64,000 nt of DNA, taken from positions 62,001-126,000 of the forward strand of contig NZ_JAIMCA010000005.1 in assembly GCF_025499465.1 (NCBI RefSeq), given 5' to 3'. Under the pieces are notes generated by a model that was given only the letters and a program-made list of their open reading frames with translations, was not told the origin of the DNA and did no database searches. Positions 25,232 to 35,222 of the stretch are shown piece by piece. A program made the translations under genes and the position numbers. How positions within the stretch are numbered: the stretch's first letter is position 1; each line of letters opens with the position of its first letter. This DNA is from Allobosea sp. BH3 (GTDB lineage Bacteria; Pseudomonadota; Alphaproteobacteria; Rhizobiales; Beijerinckiaceae).

Positions 25232-26713
25232 TCACTTCGCCGGAATTGGCGCCCTGGCGAGCGTCAGCAGCGCGTCGATGTCGAGATGGGTGGCGAGATG
25301 AGCTGCCAGCCCATCCAGAACCCGGTCGACCTCGCCCTCATAGTCCAGCGAGGATGCTCTGGCTTCGCCGGCGATGCGGCTGAGCCAGGCGCCGCGCACG
25401 GCGTCGGACGCAAAAGCGCCGTGCAGATAGGTGCCCGCGACGCGCCCATCCGGGCTCGACGCGCCTTCCGGCCTGCCTTCGACACGAAAAGGCGCGCGAG
25501 CCGTGTCGTGGCCCTTCGTCCGGCCGAGATGGATCTCGTAGGCCCGGCCTGGGACCCCGGTAGTGGCATCGCTGAAAGCGGTCTCCCGGACCGTCTTCTG
25601 CGCGTCGAGCGTCGTCTCGACATCGAGCAGGCCGAGTCCCTGCGCTTCTCCAGCCGGCCCTTCGATGCCGAACGGATCGCGCACCACCCGCCCGAGCATC
25701 TGGTAGCCACCGCAGAGCCCAATCACATGCCCGCCGCGGCGGCGATGCGCCAGGATGTCGATGTGCCAGCCTTCACGCCTCAGTGCGGCGAGGTCACGCA
25801 GGGTCGTCTTCGAGCCGGGCAGGACGACGAGATCGGCGTCGCCGGGCAACGCCTGACCCGGTCCGATCATGGCAAGATCGACGTCGCTCTCCAGCTTGAG
25901 CGGGTCGAGATCGTCGAAATTGGCAATGCCCGGCAGCACCGGCACCACGATCTTGAGCCGCGCGCCGCTCTTCCGGCCCGAGCGGATATCGAGCCCGTCC
26001 TCGGCCGGCAGCCGCGCGGCCTCGGTAAACCAGGGCACCACGCCGAGGCAGGGCCAGCCTGTCGCCCGCCGGATCGTCTCGACGCCCGGCCCGAACAGCC
26101 CGACATCGCCGCGGAAGCGGTTGATCGCGAAGGCGCGGATCATGGCGCGGTCGTCCGAATCCAGCACCGCATGGGTGCCGACGAGGCTCGCGATCACGCC
26201 ACCCCGGTCGATGTCGCCGACCAGCACGGCGGGTACCCCGGCAGCCCGCGCGAAGCCGAGATTGGCGATGTCGCGGGCGCGCAGGTTCGTTTCGGCCGGC
26301 GAGCCGGCGCCCTCGACGATGACGAGATCGGCGTCCGCGCGCAGGCGTTCGAAGCTTTCGAGCACCTTCGGGAGGAAATCGCCGCGTCTCGCGAAGTCGC
26401 GCGAGGCGAGGTGGCCGGCGACGCGGCCCTGCAGGATGATCTGGCTGCCCTGCCCGCCCTCGGGCTTCAGCAGCACCGGGTTCATGTCGGGATGCGGGGC
26501 GATCCGGGCGGCGCGCGCCTGCAGCGCCTGCGCGCGGCCGATCTCGCCATCGGCGGTGGCAGCGGCATTGTTCGACATGTTCTGCGGCTTGAACGGCCGT
26601 ACCTTCAGCCCACGGTCGGCGAAGAGCCGGCAGAGCCCCGCGACGATCAGCGATTTGCCGACGTTGGAGCCGGTGCCGAGAATCATCAGCGCTGGAGCGG
26701 GGGAGCGGGCCAT
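25232..26713 (-). CDS. cobQ: Cobyric acid synthase
   Basis: The 493-residue enzyme amidates adenosylcobyrinic acid a,c-diamide to cobyric acid in cobalamin synthesis, using glutamine and ATP. The N-terminal dethiobiotin-synthetase-like half has [27 protein letters not shown] and [28 protein letters not shown]. The C-terminal glutaminase half has the nucleophile cysteine in [16 protein letters not shown] and the histidine in GTYLHGAF. Length and motifs are normal. No other cob genes are in the window, so it is isolated here. A dispersed palindromic repeat begins 11 bases upstream of the ATG, leaving little room for a ribosome site, which looks weak. Confidence 0.96.
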   Translation of the reverse strand: MARSPAPALMILGTGSNVGKSLIVAGLCRLFADRGLKVRPFKPQNMSNNAAATADGEIGRAQALQARAARIAPHPDMNPVLLKPEGGQGSQIILQGRVAGHLASRDFARRGDFLPKVLESFERLRADADLVIVEGAGSPAETNLRARDIANLGFARAAGVPAVLVGDIDRGGVIASLVGTHAVLDSDDRAMIRAFAINRFRGDVGLFGPGVETIRRATGWPCLGVVPWFTEAARLPAEDGLDIRSGRKSGARLKIVVPVLPGIANFDDLDPLKLESDVDLAMIGPGQALPGDADLVVLPGSKTTLRDLAALRREGWHIDILAHRRRGGHVIGLCGGYQMLGRVVRDPFGIEGPAGEAQGLGLLDVETTLDAQKTVRETAFSDATTGVPGRAYEIHLGRTKGHDTARAPFRVEGRPEGASSPDGRVAGTYLHGAFASDAVRGAWLSRIAGEARASSLDYEGEVDRVLDGLAAHLATHLDIDALLTLARAPIPAK

Positions 26714-26724
26714 CGACCCTGCTT

Positions 26725-26793
26725 AGAGCATTTTCGAGCGAAGTGGATACCGGATCGCGGGACGAAAATGGGCCAAGACAAAGCGTTAGAGCA
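26725..26793. repeat. Dispersed palindromic repeat, copy 1 (before cobQ)
   Basis: The element opens with AGAGCATTTTCGAGCGAAGT and continues with an ACCGGATCGCG-like middle, then CGAAAATG and a CAAAGCG tail. GCATTTTC and GAAAATG arms pair imperfectly. It is the most diverged of three copies (others at 35719-35786 and 54475-54533). It starts 11 bases upstream of the cobQ ATG, in the same orientation relative to the gene as the other copies. Confidence 0.85.
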
Positions 26794-26907
26794 TTCGGGC
26801 TCTCGGAGGAAAAACCTCCTGACATGGCTCGCCGGTCCACTGCGGCAACCTGCTGCGCCAAAGGGGCGAAGTCGCAACTGGCCACCGCCGAGGACCGGCT
26901 TGACGTC

Positions 26908-26946
26908 AATAAATACTGACCTGTGATGAATGTCAACATTCATCAC
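26908..26946 (-). promoter_or_regulatory. Possible cobQ-side promoter with 11-base inverted repeat
   Basis: The arms GTGATGAATGT and ACATTCATCAC (26923-26946) match perfectly around a CA centre. On the minus strand the centre contains a -35 box TTGACA (26931-26936), and a modest -10 box TTTATT follows after 17 bases (26908-26913). A regulator bound to the dyad would cover the -35 box. Transcription would lead to cobQ after a leader of about 190 bases. Confidence 0.45.
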
Positions 26947-27062
26947 TCGGCATTCGACGTAAGGATCCACGAGGCCGAGATGGCCGGATTCGGCGTGCGA
27001 ATGGGCGCCGGGCGTGCTACAGCCGGCGCCCGCAAATCCCGCGTCCAATCGGCCGAACCGAC

Positions 27063-28214
27063 ATGAATCCGATTTTCTCCGCCCTTTCGACCAGCGTCTT
27101 CGAGGTGATGTCGGGGCTGGCGCGTGAAACCGGCGCGGTCAACCTCGGCCAGGGCTTTCCGGACGATCCGGGCCCGATCGACGTGCGGCAGAAGGCCGCC
27201 GACGCGGTGATCCATGGCTGGAACCAGTATCCGCCGATGATGGGCATCCCCGAACTGCGCCAGGCGGTCGCCACCCACTACAAGCATTGGCAGGGCCTCG
27301 ACCTTAATCCCGAGACCGAAGTGATGGTGACTTCGGGTGCGACCGAGGCGATTGCCGGCGCGCTGATGGCGCTGGTCACGCCTGGCGACGAAGTCGTGCT
27401 GTTCGAGCCGATGTACGATGCCTATGTGCCGCTGGTCCGGCGCGCCGGCGGCATCCCGAAATTCGTCACGCTCACCCCGCCGCATTTCGGGCTGACGGAG
27501 GAGGCGCTGGCGAAGGCCTTCTCGCCGAAGACGAAGGTCGTGCTCTTCAACAATCCGCTCAACCCGACCGCGACGATCTTCAGCCCGGCCGATCTCGATC
27601 TCCTTGCCGATTTCTGCATCCGGCACGATGCCATCGCGATCTGCGACGAGGTCTGGGAGCATGTCGTCTTCGACGGCCACCGTCATGTGCCCGTGCTCGG
27701 CCGGCCCGACATGCGCGAGCGCACGGTCAAGATCTCGTCGGCGGGCAAGATCTTCTCGCTGACCGGCTGGAAGGTCGGGCTCGTCATGGCGGCGCCCTCC
27801 GTGATGCGGGTGCTTGCCAAGGCGCACCAGTACATCACCTTCACCACCCCGCCGAACCTGCAGGCCGCGGTGGCCTACGGTCTCGGCAAGGATGATGGGT
27901 ACTTCGAGGGCATGCGGGCCGATTTCCAGCGCTCGCGCGATCGCTTCACGGCGGGCCTGCAGGACCTCGGCTTTTCCGTGCTGCCCAGCGCCGGCACCTA
28001 TTTCCTCAACGTCGACATCGCCCCGCTGGGCGAGACCGACGACGTCGATTTCTGCCGGCGTCTGGTGACCGAGAACGGCGTCGCGGCGATCCCCGTCAGC
28101 GCTTTCTATGCCGAAGGCGCGGTGAAGAACGTGGTGCGCTTCTGCTTCGCCAAGCGCGACGCGACGCTGGACGCCGCGCTGGAGCGGCTGGCGCGCCTGC
28201 GCCGCGCCGCCTGA
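27063..28214 (+). CDS. Class I/II PLP-dependent aminotransferase
   Basis: This 383-residue fold-type I transaminase has the PLP lysine in KISSAGKIFSLTGWKVGL (about residue 235) and the conserved asparagine and proline in LFNNPLNPTATIFSPADL. ICDEVWEHVVFDGHRH carries the cofactor-nitrogen aspartate. The N-terminus VNLGQGFPDDPGPIDV and NQYPPMMGIPELRQAVA resemble kynurenine/methionine aminotransferases (MetC-like KAT and YbdL) more than classical aspartate aminotransferase. Substrate therefore remains open: methionine, aromatic amino acids or kynurenine are all possible. Start is the ATG at 27063. It stands alone on the plus strand, divergent from cobQ and convergent with the next gene. Confidence 0.87.
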   Translation: MNPIFSALSTSVFEVMSGLARETGAVNLGQGFPDDPGPIDVRQKAADAVIHGWNQYPPMMGIPELRQAVATHYKHWQGLDLNPETEVMVTSGATEAIAGALMALVTPGDEVVLFEPMYDAYVPLVRRAGGIPKFVTLTPPHFGLTEEALAKAFSPKTKVVLFNNPLNPTATIFSPADLDLLADFCIRHDAIAICDEVWEHVVFDGHRHVPVLGRPDMRERTVKISSAGKIFSLTGWKVGLVMAAPSVMRVLAKAHQYITFTTPPNLQAAVAYGLGKDDGYFEGMRADFQRSRDRFTAGLQDLGFSVLPSAGTYFLNVDIAPLGETDDVDFCRRLVTENGVAAIPVSAFYAEGAVKNVVRFCFAKRDATLDAALERLARLRRAA

Positions 28215-28272
28215 GCATCACAGGAAGCTGGACCGCCACTTTGCGTCCGAAAGGCCGAGTCGCGGTCTAGGT

Positions 28273-29592
28273 TCAGGCCGAGCGCGACTGTGCCGGCGTA
28301 GCTGCCCGGATGAAGGCTGGCACGGTGGCGAGGCGCTTCTGCAGCGCCATCGCATCCGTCGCCAGCCCTGCACCGTGCAGGGCCGCGATGGCGGTGGCGA
28401 TCCGGCTCAACGCGTCATGGGTCATGGCCGGATCGTGACACCGCTCCGCCAGGCGGATCATCGCCAACGCCTGATTGACCGAACTCTTCGCCCATAGCAG
28501 CGGCATGGTCTCCCGCCGGCGCTCCTTCAGCGCCCCGCCGAAGGCGGCGATCGCTTCCTCCAGCACCACAGGCTCGCTGTAGCGTTCGCCCATGGCGGTC
28601 AGGACGCCGCCGATCCGATCCTGCAGATCGGCCCAGCGCAGCGGCTCGCCGGCGCGGTCGATCGCCTCGGAGACCCGGTTGAAGCCGTTGAAGGCGCGTT
28701 CGAGCAGGGCCAGGTCGTTGCGGCGCCCGCCGAGCGAAGCCCGCGCCCGCGCCATCGTCTGTTCGGCCTCGAGCCAGCCGGCTTCCTCCTCGCTGCGCTG
28801 CCACTGGGCGAGCAGCCGGGCGAGCGCGCCGATGGCCTCCTCCAGCAGCGCATCGTCCTCGCGCTCCTCGCCGATCGTCACGGCGAGCTTGCCGAAGCGC
28901 AGCATCAGGCCGCGCCACAGCAGCGGGGCGTCTTCGCGGCGCAGGTCCCGCAGGCCTGCACGGCAATGGACGAGGGCGTCGACGCGCCGATCGACTTCGC
29001 CGGCACTGTCGGCAATGTCTTCGAGCGCGGCGGCGAGCGCCTTGTGGGCGCCGGAAAAGGCGATCGGCTCTGCCCGGCTGTCGATCCCTTCGATCAGGCT
29101 GCGCAGCGCGCTGACGGCCGCGTCATAGCCTTCGCGCCCGCCGAAATCGGCGCTGATCCGCGCGAGCACCTTGGCTTGTTCCAGAGCCGCGCTGCTGCTG
29201 CGGCCGAGATCGGCGAGGCCGATCAGGGCGGCGGCCTCGCCATAGCGGGCCGCGGCCTCGCGATAGGCCTCCGGCGTCATGCGCAGGAAGCTGAGCGATG
29301 CGCGGTCGGCGCGATTCTCGCCGATCAGCAGCCGGCGCTCGGCCGGCAGGGCGGAAAGATCGCCCGATCCGTCGATCGCCTTCAGCTCGGCCTGTGCCAG
29401 CGCCTTGTCGGCATCGGCGAGGCGGCCGGCGACGAGCGCCGTCGCAGCCTCGTGCCGCAGGCGCCGGATTTCTCCCTCGCCCCGCGGCGTCGCCAGGCGC
29501 GCAGCCAGGGCGAGGAAGTCGGAGGCCTTGCGATCGAGCACGGCCTCGCTGAGTTCAGTGGAATCGGGACGGCGCAGCCAATCGGCCATCAT
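28273..29592 (-). CDS. Alanine/glutamate-rich helical protein, possibly TPR-like, unknown function
   Basis: The protein has at least 439 residues and is almost entirely predicted helical, with repeats of the type ALLEEAIGALARLLAQWQ, LALLERAFNGFNRVSEAI and VVLEEAIAAFGGALKERR at about 45-residue spacing. These look like degenerate tetratricopeptide repeats, so a scaffold role is plausible. There is no signal peptide or membrane segment. The start is uncertain. The ATG at 29592 has GAGGAGG eleven bases before it, but protein-like sequence (SPTIEIAPLLTRVANRHNLPEEV) continues upstream to about 29675. A GGGGGAGG there precedes an ATC codon and no normal start. It lies just downstream of ridA on the same strand. 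Confidence 0.65.
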   Translation of the reverse strand: MMADWLRRPDSTELSEAVLDRKASDFLALAARLATPRGEGEIRRLRHEAATALVAGRLADADKALAQAELKAIDGSGDLSALPAERRLLIGENRADRASLSFLRMTPEAYREAAARYGEAAALIGLADLGRSSSAALEQAKVLARISADFGGREGYDAAVSALRSLIEGIDSRAEPIAFSGAHKALAAALEDIADSAGEVDRRVDALVHCRAGLRDLRREDAPLLWRGLMLRFGKLAVTIGEEREDDALLEEAIGALARLLAQWQRSEEEAGWLEAEQTMARARASLGGRRNDLALLERAFNGFNRVSEAIDRAGEPLRWADLQDRIGGVLTAMGERYSEPVVLEEAIAAFGGALKERRRETMPLLWAKSSVNQALAMIRLAERCHDPAMTHDALSRIATAIAALHGAGLATDAMALQKRLATVPAFIRAATPAQSRSA

Positions 29593-29696
29593 CGCCGCCA
29601 GCACCTCCTCAGGGAGGTTGTGGCGGTTCGCGACGCGCGTCAGAAGCGGCGCGATCTCGATGGTCGGGCTGATGGCTGCCTCCCCCGGTTCCGATG

Positions 29697-30047
29697 TTAC
29701 TTCGCGGCGATGACCGCGATCTCGACGGTGTACTGCGGCGCGGCGAGCTTGGCCTCGACGGTGGCGCGGCCGGGGGTCTGGTCGGGCAGGATCCACTTGT
29801 CCCAGACCGCGTTCATCTCGGCGAAGGTCGAGATGTCGGAGAGCCAGATGTTGACCATGAGCAGCTTCGACTTGTCGGTGCCGGCCTCGGCCAGGATGCC
29901 GTCGATGATGCTGAGGATGTCGGCGGTCTGCTCGCCGACGCTCTTGCCGGCGGCGTTGGCGGCAACCTGACCGGCCAGATAGACGGTGTCGCCATGGACC
30001 ACGGCCTTGGACATGCGGGGGCCGACGCCGATACGCTTGATGCTCAT
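29697..30047 (-). CDS. RidA family reactive intermediate deaminase
   Basis: The 116-residue cytoplasmic trimeric enzyme hydrolyses enamine/imine by-products of PLP enzymes. It begins MSIKRIGVGPRMSKAVVHGDTVYLAGQVA, has EQTADILSIIDGILAEAGTDKSKLLMVNIWLSDI, and a late RATVEAKLAAPQYTVEI, where arginine and glutamate are the usual active-site residues. The ATG at 30047 has AAGGAG eight bases upstream; an ATG six bases earlier would be too close to that site. The nearby aminotransferase gene is a plausible source of its substrates. Confidence 0.92.
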   Translation of the reverse strand: MSIKRIGVGPRMSKAVVHGDTVYLAGQVAANAAGKSVGEQTADILSIIDGILAEAGTDKSKLLMVNIWLSDISTFAEMNAVWDKWILPDQTPGRATVEAKLAAPQYTVEIAVIAAK

Positions 30048-30176
30048 AGTCATATCTCCTTGAGGGAGGCCCTCGGTAGCCCGGCCCGGCCGATTAAGCA
30101 AACGCTCAAGTAACGTAAATATTAAACCGAAATCGTTAAAAGTGTAATGACGGCGTGACGCAAGGACCGACGCCAT

Positions 30177-30623
30177 TCAGGCGAGACTCAGCCACCCGGC
30201 CCAGAGGGCGCCGTAGCGTCCGGCCTTGCCGAGCAAGACCAGGATGATGAAGCGGCCTGCGGGATAGTTCAGCGTGCCGGCGACGAAGGTCAGCGGGTCG
30301 CCGACGAGCGGCAGCCATGACAGCAGCAGGGACGGCCAGCCGAAGCGGGCGAAGAAGGCCTGCGCCCGGGCGAGACTTGCAGGCGCCGGCCGCAGGCGTG
30401 TCGGCAGTCGGTCCACGCCGTGCCGGGCGACGAGCCGGCCCAGCCACCAGTTGAGGAAGGAGCCCGCGGTGTTCGCCAGGCTCGCCGTCAGGAAGAGCGC
30501 GAGCGGATCGACGCTGCGCGCCGCCAGCAGCCCCACGAAGACGGCTTCCGACTGCGCCGGAAGCAGCGTCGCGGCGAGGAAGGCCGCGCTCGCCATGCCG
30601 GCGAGCGACATGATGGATTCCAT
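30177..30623 (-). CDS. YqaA-like small membrane protein (DedA/VTT relative)
   Basis: The protein has 148 residues with about four hydrophobic segments: AFLAATLLPAQSEAVFVGLLAA, ALFLTASLANTAGSFLNWWLGRLVARHG, WPSLLLSWLPLVGDPLTFVAG and FIILVLLGKAGRYGALWAGWL. The arrangement with LPAQSE, N-x-x-G-x-x-x-N-W-x-x-G and a central P-x-x-GDP matches YqaA, a member of the VTT/SNARE-associated superfamily linked to lipid scrambling or transport. An AGGA site precedes the ATG at 30623. It is alone between ridA and coaA, with a large inverted repeat in front. Confidence 0.8.
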   Translation of the reverse strand: MESIMSLAGMASAAFLAATLLPAQSEAVFVGLLAARSVDPLALFLTASLANTAGSFLNWWLGRLVARHGVDRLPTRLRPAPASLARAQAFFARFGWPSLLLSWLPLVGDPLTFVAGTLNYPAGRFIILVLLGKAGRYGALWAGWLSLA

Positions 30624-30652
30624 GGGGGTCCTAATGATGACGCGGTGGCGCA

Positions 30653-30767
30653 GCCCTCATCCTGAGGAGCGTTCCGAAGGAGCGCGTCTCGAAGGATGCT
30701 CCAGATGGTTCGGAGCCTCCGGGATCATCCTTCGAGACGCCGCTACGCGGCTCCTCAGGATGAGGGC
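30653..30767. repeat. Large nested inverted repeat (dispersed element)
   Basis: The outer arms CCCTCATCCTGAGGAGC and GCTCCTCAGGATGAGGG and the inner arms GCGTCTCGAAGGATG and CATCCTTCGAGACGC are perfect complements, so the 115 bases can form a long cruciform. Elements containing these words are common in intergenic DNA of Rhizobiales. It lies between the YqaA-like gene and coaA and may stabilise or separate transcripts. Confidence 0.8.
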
Positions 30768-30782
30768 TTGGGGATGTAACGC

Positions 30783-31817
30783 TTAGAGCCGCCGCAGTGC
30801 GACCTGCTGGATGCGGTGGCTCGCGCCCTTGGTCAGGATCAGGCTGGCGCGCTGGCGCGTCGGCAGGATGTTCTCCTGCAGGTTCGGCAGGTTGATCCCG
30901 GTCCAGAGCTTCTCGGCGATCGAGAGGGCCTCCTCCTCGCCGATCTCCGCATATTTGCGGAAGAAGGAGCGCGGGTCGCGGAAGGCCGTCTGGCGCAACG
31001 TCATGAAGCGGTTGACGTACCAGCGATGCAGGTCGTTCTCATCGGCGTCGAGATACACCGAGAAGTCGAAATAGTCCGAGACGAAGGGGATCACCGTCCC
31101 GTCCTTGGGCATGCGGCTCGGCTGCAGGACGTTGAGCCCTTCGAGGATCAGGATGTCCGGCCGCTCGACCGTCACCGTCTCGCCCGGCATGACGTCGTAG
31201 ACGAGGTGCGAATAGACCGGCGCGGTCACCTGCGGCTTGCCGGCCTTGACGTCGGAGAGGAAGCGCAGGATCGCCGAGCCGTCATAGCTCTCCGGGAAGC
31301 CCTTGCGCTGCATCAGCCCGCGCCGCTCCAGCTCGGCATTCGGCAGCAGGAAGCCATCCGTGGTGACGAGCTCGACCTTTGGCGTGTTCGGCCAGCGCGA
31401 GAGCAGCGCCTTCAGCACGCGCGCCGTGGTCGACTTGCCGACGGCGACCGAGCCGGCGACCCCGATGATATAGGGCACCTTGACCTCGGACTCGGCCATC
31501 AGGAAGCGCTGGGTCGCCTTGAACAGCCCCTGCGTCGCCGCGACATAGAGCGACAGCAGGCGCGAGAGCGGCAAGTAGATCGCGACGATCTCGTCGAGCG
31601 AGATCGGATCGTTGATCGATTGCAGCTTGGTCAGGTCGTCGACCGAAAGCGTCAGCGGCGTGTCGGCGCGCAGATGCGCCCACTCGTCCCGGGAGAAGGC
31701 GCGGTAGGGCGAAACCAGCTCGCGTTCCGACGCTGTCGAGATCAGGCGCTGGTCCATGACACGACCTGCAATCCAGGCTTCGAGGTTCAAGAAAGGGTCA
31801 TCCTGGCGCGGGTCCAT
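30783..31817 (-). CDS. coaA: Type I pantothenate kinase
   Basis: The kinase phosphorylates pantothenate in the first step of coenzyme A synthesis. The 344-residue protein has a P-loop [63 protein letters not shown] and [11 protein letters not shown] follow, and a C-terminal [13 protein letters not shown] completes the set, all standard for CoaA. N-terminal [19 protein letters not shown] is typical of Rhizobiales. ATG at 31817 was taken (11 bases after hisE); an ATG at 31757 is an alternative that still keeps all motifs. coaA following hisE is the usual order in this group. Confidence 0.95.
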   Translation of the reverse strand: MDPRQDDPFLNLEAWIAGRVMDQRLISTASERELVSPYRAFSRDEWAHLRADTPLTLSVDDLTKLQSINDPISLDEIVAIYLPLSRLLSLYVAATQGLFKATQRFLMAESEVKVPYIIGVAGSVAVGKSTTARVLKALLSRWPNTPKVELVTTDGFLLPNAELERRGLMQRKGFPESYDGSAILRFLSDVKAGKPQVTAPVYSHLVYDVMPGETVTVERPDILILEGLNVLQPSRMPKDGTVIPFVSDYFDFSVYLDADENDLHRWYVNRFMTLRQTAFRDPRSFFRKYAEIGEEEALSIAEKLWTGINLPNLQENILPTRQRASLILTKGASHRIQQVALRRL

Positions 31818-31827
31818 CTCGCGGCAC

Positions 31828-32148
31828 TCAACTTGGCCGGGCCGCCTTTTCCGCCAGTCCGGAACGGCCCGTCCGCTCTTCAAGCTGGCTCAAGACGTCC
31901 CGCAATGCAACATCGCGGGCCTTGAGCACGACCAAAAGATGATACAGCACGTCCGCGCTTTCGGCGATCAGCTCGGCCTTGTCGCCCTTCACGGCGGCGA
32001 TCACGGCCTCGACGGCCTCCTCGCCGAACTTCTTCGCGGCGCGCTCGGGGCCGGCCGCGAGCAGCTTGGCCGTCCAGGATTCCTCGGGTGAAGCGGCGGC
32101 GCGCTCGGCGATGCGGGCTTCGAGGTCGGAGAGAGTGAAACCCGCCAT
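31828..32148 (-). CDS. hisE: Phosphoribosyl-ATP pyrophosphatase
   Basis: The 106-residue enzyme of the second histidine step releases pyrophosphate from phosphoribosyl-ATP. It has [33 protein letters not shown], with the E-E-x-x-E metal-binding group, and [18 protein letters not shown]. HisE and HisI are separate here; no hisI is in the window. The ATG lies one base after the hisF stop, so they are co-translated. Confidence 0.95.
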   Translation of the reverse strand: MAGFTLSDLEARIAERAAASPEESWTAKLLAAGPERAAKKFGEEAVEAVIAAVKGDKAELIAESADVLYHLLVVLKARDVALRDVLSQLEERTGRSGLAEKAARPS

Positions 32149-32149
32149 T

Positions 32150-32914
<765 letters not shown>

Positions 32915-33012
32915 CGGCTGCACGCTGTCCTGCGGGTGCGGAGCCGGTTGATCGGAGCCTGCAACCCTGCTCTGCTGGCGCGGACTGATAGCAGTCCAAA
33001 GAGGGGAATTCC

Positions 33013-33813
33013 ATGTCTATTGCGTTGATCTCACTTGCATCGATGGCTCGGCGGACCGGCCTGGCCGCCTGCTTCGCTTTTGCCGCCTCGTCCGCCTCGG
33101 CGCAGACTCCGACGAGCCTGCTCGACACCATCCAGAGCCGTGGCGCGCTGCAGGTCTGCACCACCGGCGATTACAAGCCCTTCACGCTGGCGAAGGACGG
33201 CTCCTTTGAGGGCATCGACATCGAGCTCGCGAAGTCCCTCGCCAAGGCGCTCGGCGTCGAGGCGAAGTTCGTCCAGACGAAATGGTCGGACCTGCTGACA
33301 GACATGGGCTCGGGCAAATGCGATGTCGCGATGGGCGGCATTTCGGTGACGTTGGACCGGCAGAAGAAGGTGTTCTTCTCCTCGCCCTATCTCGTCAACG
33401 GCAAGGCGCCGATCGTGCGCTGCGCCGACAAGGCCAAGTTCCAGACGGTCGCCGACATCGACAAGCCGGAGACGCGCGTCATCGTCAATCCGGGTGGCAC
33501 CAACGAGCGCTTCGTGCGCGCCAACTTCAAGCAGGCCAAGATCGAGGTCTATCCCGACAACGTCACGATCTTCGACCAGATCCTGGCGGGCAAGGCCGAC
33601 ATCATGATCGCCGAGTCGATCGAGGTGAAGGTGCAGGAGAAGGCGAAGCCCGGGCTCTGCGCCGTCAACCCGGACGAGCCGCTGCAATATGGCGAGATGG
33701 GCTACATGCTCCCGCGCGGCGACGCCACCTTCAAGGGCTTTGTCGACACCTGGCTGCACCTCGCCAAGGCGACCGGCGAGTTCGGCAAGATCTACGACCA
33801 GTTCGTGCGCTGA
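33013..33813 (+). CDS. Periplasmic cyclohexadienyl dehydratase-like protein (PheC-like)
   Basis: The 266-residue exported protein has a signal peptide ending ASSASAQ and the family 3 solute-binding fold. It resembles Pseudomonas PheC strongly in the second half: [46 protein letters not shown] and [23 protein letters not shown]. The glutamate in PGGTNE corresponds to the catalytic acid of PheC. PheC turns prephenate or arogenate to phenylpyruvate or phenylalanine in the periplasm. No permease or ATPase lies beside it, which favours an enzyme over an importer component. It sits on the opposite strand between hisA and hisF, with GAGGGGAA before the ATG. An orphan amino acid binding protein is the alternative. 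Confidence 0.75.
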   Translation: MSIALISLASMARRTGLAACFAFAASSASAQTPTSLLDTIQSRGALQVCTTGDYKPFTLAKDGSFEGIDIELAKSLAKALGVEAKFVQTKWSDLLTDMGSGKCDVAMGGISVTLDRQKKVFFSSPYLVNGKAPIVRCADKAKFQTVADIDKPETRVIVNPGGTNERFVRANFKQAKIEVYPDNVTIFDQILAGKADIMIAESIEVKVQEKAKPGLCAVNPDEPLQYGEMGYMLPRGDATFKGFVDTWLHLAKATGEFGKIYDQFVR

Positions 33814-33827
33814 GGCGCGGTCTATGC

Positions 33828-33849
33828 CGGGCGGCCTTCAGGCCGCCCG
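33828..33849. terminator. Hairpin between the PheC-like gene and hisA
   Basis: A perfect 10-base GC-rich stem (CGGGCGGCCT with AGGCCGCCCG) has a two-base central gap and lies in the 24-base space between the converging genes, overlapping the hisA stop. It could terminate from both sides; T-tracts are absent. Confidence 0.5.
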
Positions 33850-34569
33850 CGTAAGCCTGTCCAGCGCCGCGGCCGGGTCGATGCGTCCGTCATAGAGCGC
33901 GCGGCCCGTGATCGCGCCTTCCAGGATCGCGGCGTCGGGCGCGCAGAGCCGCTCGATATCCGCCATCGAGGCCAGCCCGCCAGAGGCGATGACCGGGATC
34001 GAAACCGCCTTCGCCAGCGCGATCGTGCTGTCCCAGTTGATGCCCTGGAGCATGCCGTCGCGGGCGATGTCGGTGTAGACGATGGCTGCGACGCCGGCAT
34101 CCTCGAAGCGCCTGCCGAGATCGGCCGCCGCCAGCGAGGAGGTTTCGGCCCAGCCCTCCACGGCCACGAAGCCGTCGCGCGCGTCGATGCCCACCGCGAC
34201 CTGCCCCGGAAATTCCTTCGCCGCCTCGCGTACGAAGCCGGGGTCGCGCACCGCCGCCGTGCCGATGATGACCCGCTTGATGCCCTTATCCAGCCAGCCC
34301 GCGACCGTCTTCATATCGCGTATGCCGCCGCCGAGCTGCACCGGGAAGGAGACGCGAGCGAGGATCGCCTCGACCGCTGCCGCATTCATCGGCTTCCCGG
34401 CGAAGGCGCCGTCTAGATCGACGACGTGCAGCCACGCGAAGCCCTGGGTCTCGAAATCGGCGGCCTGCGCGGCCGGATCGTCGTTGAAGACCGTGGCTTG
34501 CGCCATGTCGCCCTGCTTCAGCCGGACGCAGCGACCTTCTTTCAGGTCGATGGCGGGGAAGAGAATCAT
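33838..34569 (-). CDS. hisA: Phosphoribosylformimino-5-aminoimidazole carboxamide ribotide isomerase
   Basis: This 243-residue barrel isomerase is the fourth histidine-pathway enzyme. It begins [22 protein letters not shown], with the catalytic aspartate. [58 protein letters not shown] (second catalytic aspartate) and [16 protein letters not shown] follow. Its ATG overlaps the hisH stop (ATGA), so hisH-hisA are coupled. Downstream it meets the opposite-strand PheC-like gene. Confidence 0.97.
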   Translation of the reverse strand: MILFPAIDLKEGRCVRLKQGDMAQATVFNDDPAAQAADFETQGFAWLHVVDLDGAFAGKPMNAAAVEAILARVSFPVQLGGGIRDMKTVAGWLDKGIKRVIIGTAAVRDPGFVREAAKEFPGQVAVGIDARDGFVAVEGWAETSSLAAADLGRRFEDAGVAAIVYTDIARDGMLQGINWDSTIALAKAVSIPVIASGGLASMADIERLCAPDAAILEGAITGRALYDGRIDPAAALDRLTRAA

Positions 34570-35222
34570 GGCTTCCAGCCCAGGAAATTGGCGATGAGTT
34601 TCAAGCCGAGCTTCTGGCTCTTCTCGGGGTGGAACTGCGTGCCGGCGATGTTGCCGCGCGCGACCATCGCCGTCACTGGCCCGCCATGGTGGGTCAGGGC
34701 GAGCACGTCCTGCGGGCGCTGCGGCGTCAGCGCATAGGAGTGCACGAAATAGGCGTGCAGCCCCTGCGGACCGGTCTCGATGCCTTCGAGAAGCGGGTGG
34801 TCGTCCTGCCGGTGCAGCGTGTTCCAGCCCATATGCGGAATCTTGAGGCTCTTGTCGTCGGGCTCGATCAGCGCGACGTCGCCCGGAATCCAGCCGAGGC
34901 CCTCGGTGATGGTGTATTCGAGGCCGCGCGAGGCGAGGAGCTGCATGCCGACGCAGATGCCCAGGAAGGGCCGGCCCTGCCCACGCACCACCTCTTCCAG
35001 CGTCTGCACCATGCCCGGCACGGCATCGAGCCCCCGCCGGCAATCGGCGAAGGCGCCGACGCCCGGCAATACGATCCGGTCCGCGGCGCGCACCACATCC
35101 GTGTCGCTGGTGACGTGGATGGTCGAGGCGATGCCGCTCTCCAGCGCCGCCCGCTCGAAGGCCTTGGCGGCCGAGTGCAGGTTGCCCGAGCCGTAATCGA
35201 TGATCGCGACGGACTGGCTCAT
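34566..35222 (-). CDS. hisH: Imidazole glycerol phosphate synthase, glutaminase subunit
   Basis: The 218-residue class I glutamine amidotransferase supplies ammonia to HisF. It has [31 protein letters not shown], the nucleophile in [15 protein letters not shown] and the catalytic histidine-glutamate in [10 protein letters not shown]. It starts at an ATG that overlaps the stop of the DUF2628 gene (ATGA) and ends overlapping hisA. Confidence 0.97.
   Translation of the reverse strand: MSQSVAIIDYGSGNLHSAAKAFERAALESGIASTIHVTSDTDVVRAADRIVLPGVGAFADCRRGLDAVPGMVQTLEEVVRGQGRPFLGICVGMQLLASRGLEYTITEGLGWIPGDVALIEPDDKSLKIPHMGWNTLHRQDDHPLLEGIETGPQGLHAYFVHSYALTPQRPQDVLALTHHGGPVTAMVARGNIAGTQFHPEKSQKLGLKLIANFLGWKP

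Larger units (their letters stand above)
26714..27062. other. 349-base divergent intergenic region
   Basis: The region separates cobQ (left) from the aminotransferase (right). It contains the palindromic repeat at 26725-26793 and an 11-base inverted repeat with possible promoter at 26908-26946. I looked for a cobalamin riboswitch here and do not see its conserved box. No gene is recognised. Confidence 0.5.

Noticed and set aside
26714..27062. Cobalamin riboswitch before cobQ
   Set aside because: The conserved B12 box and its partner stems are not seen on the minus strand.
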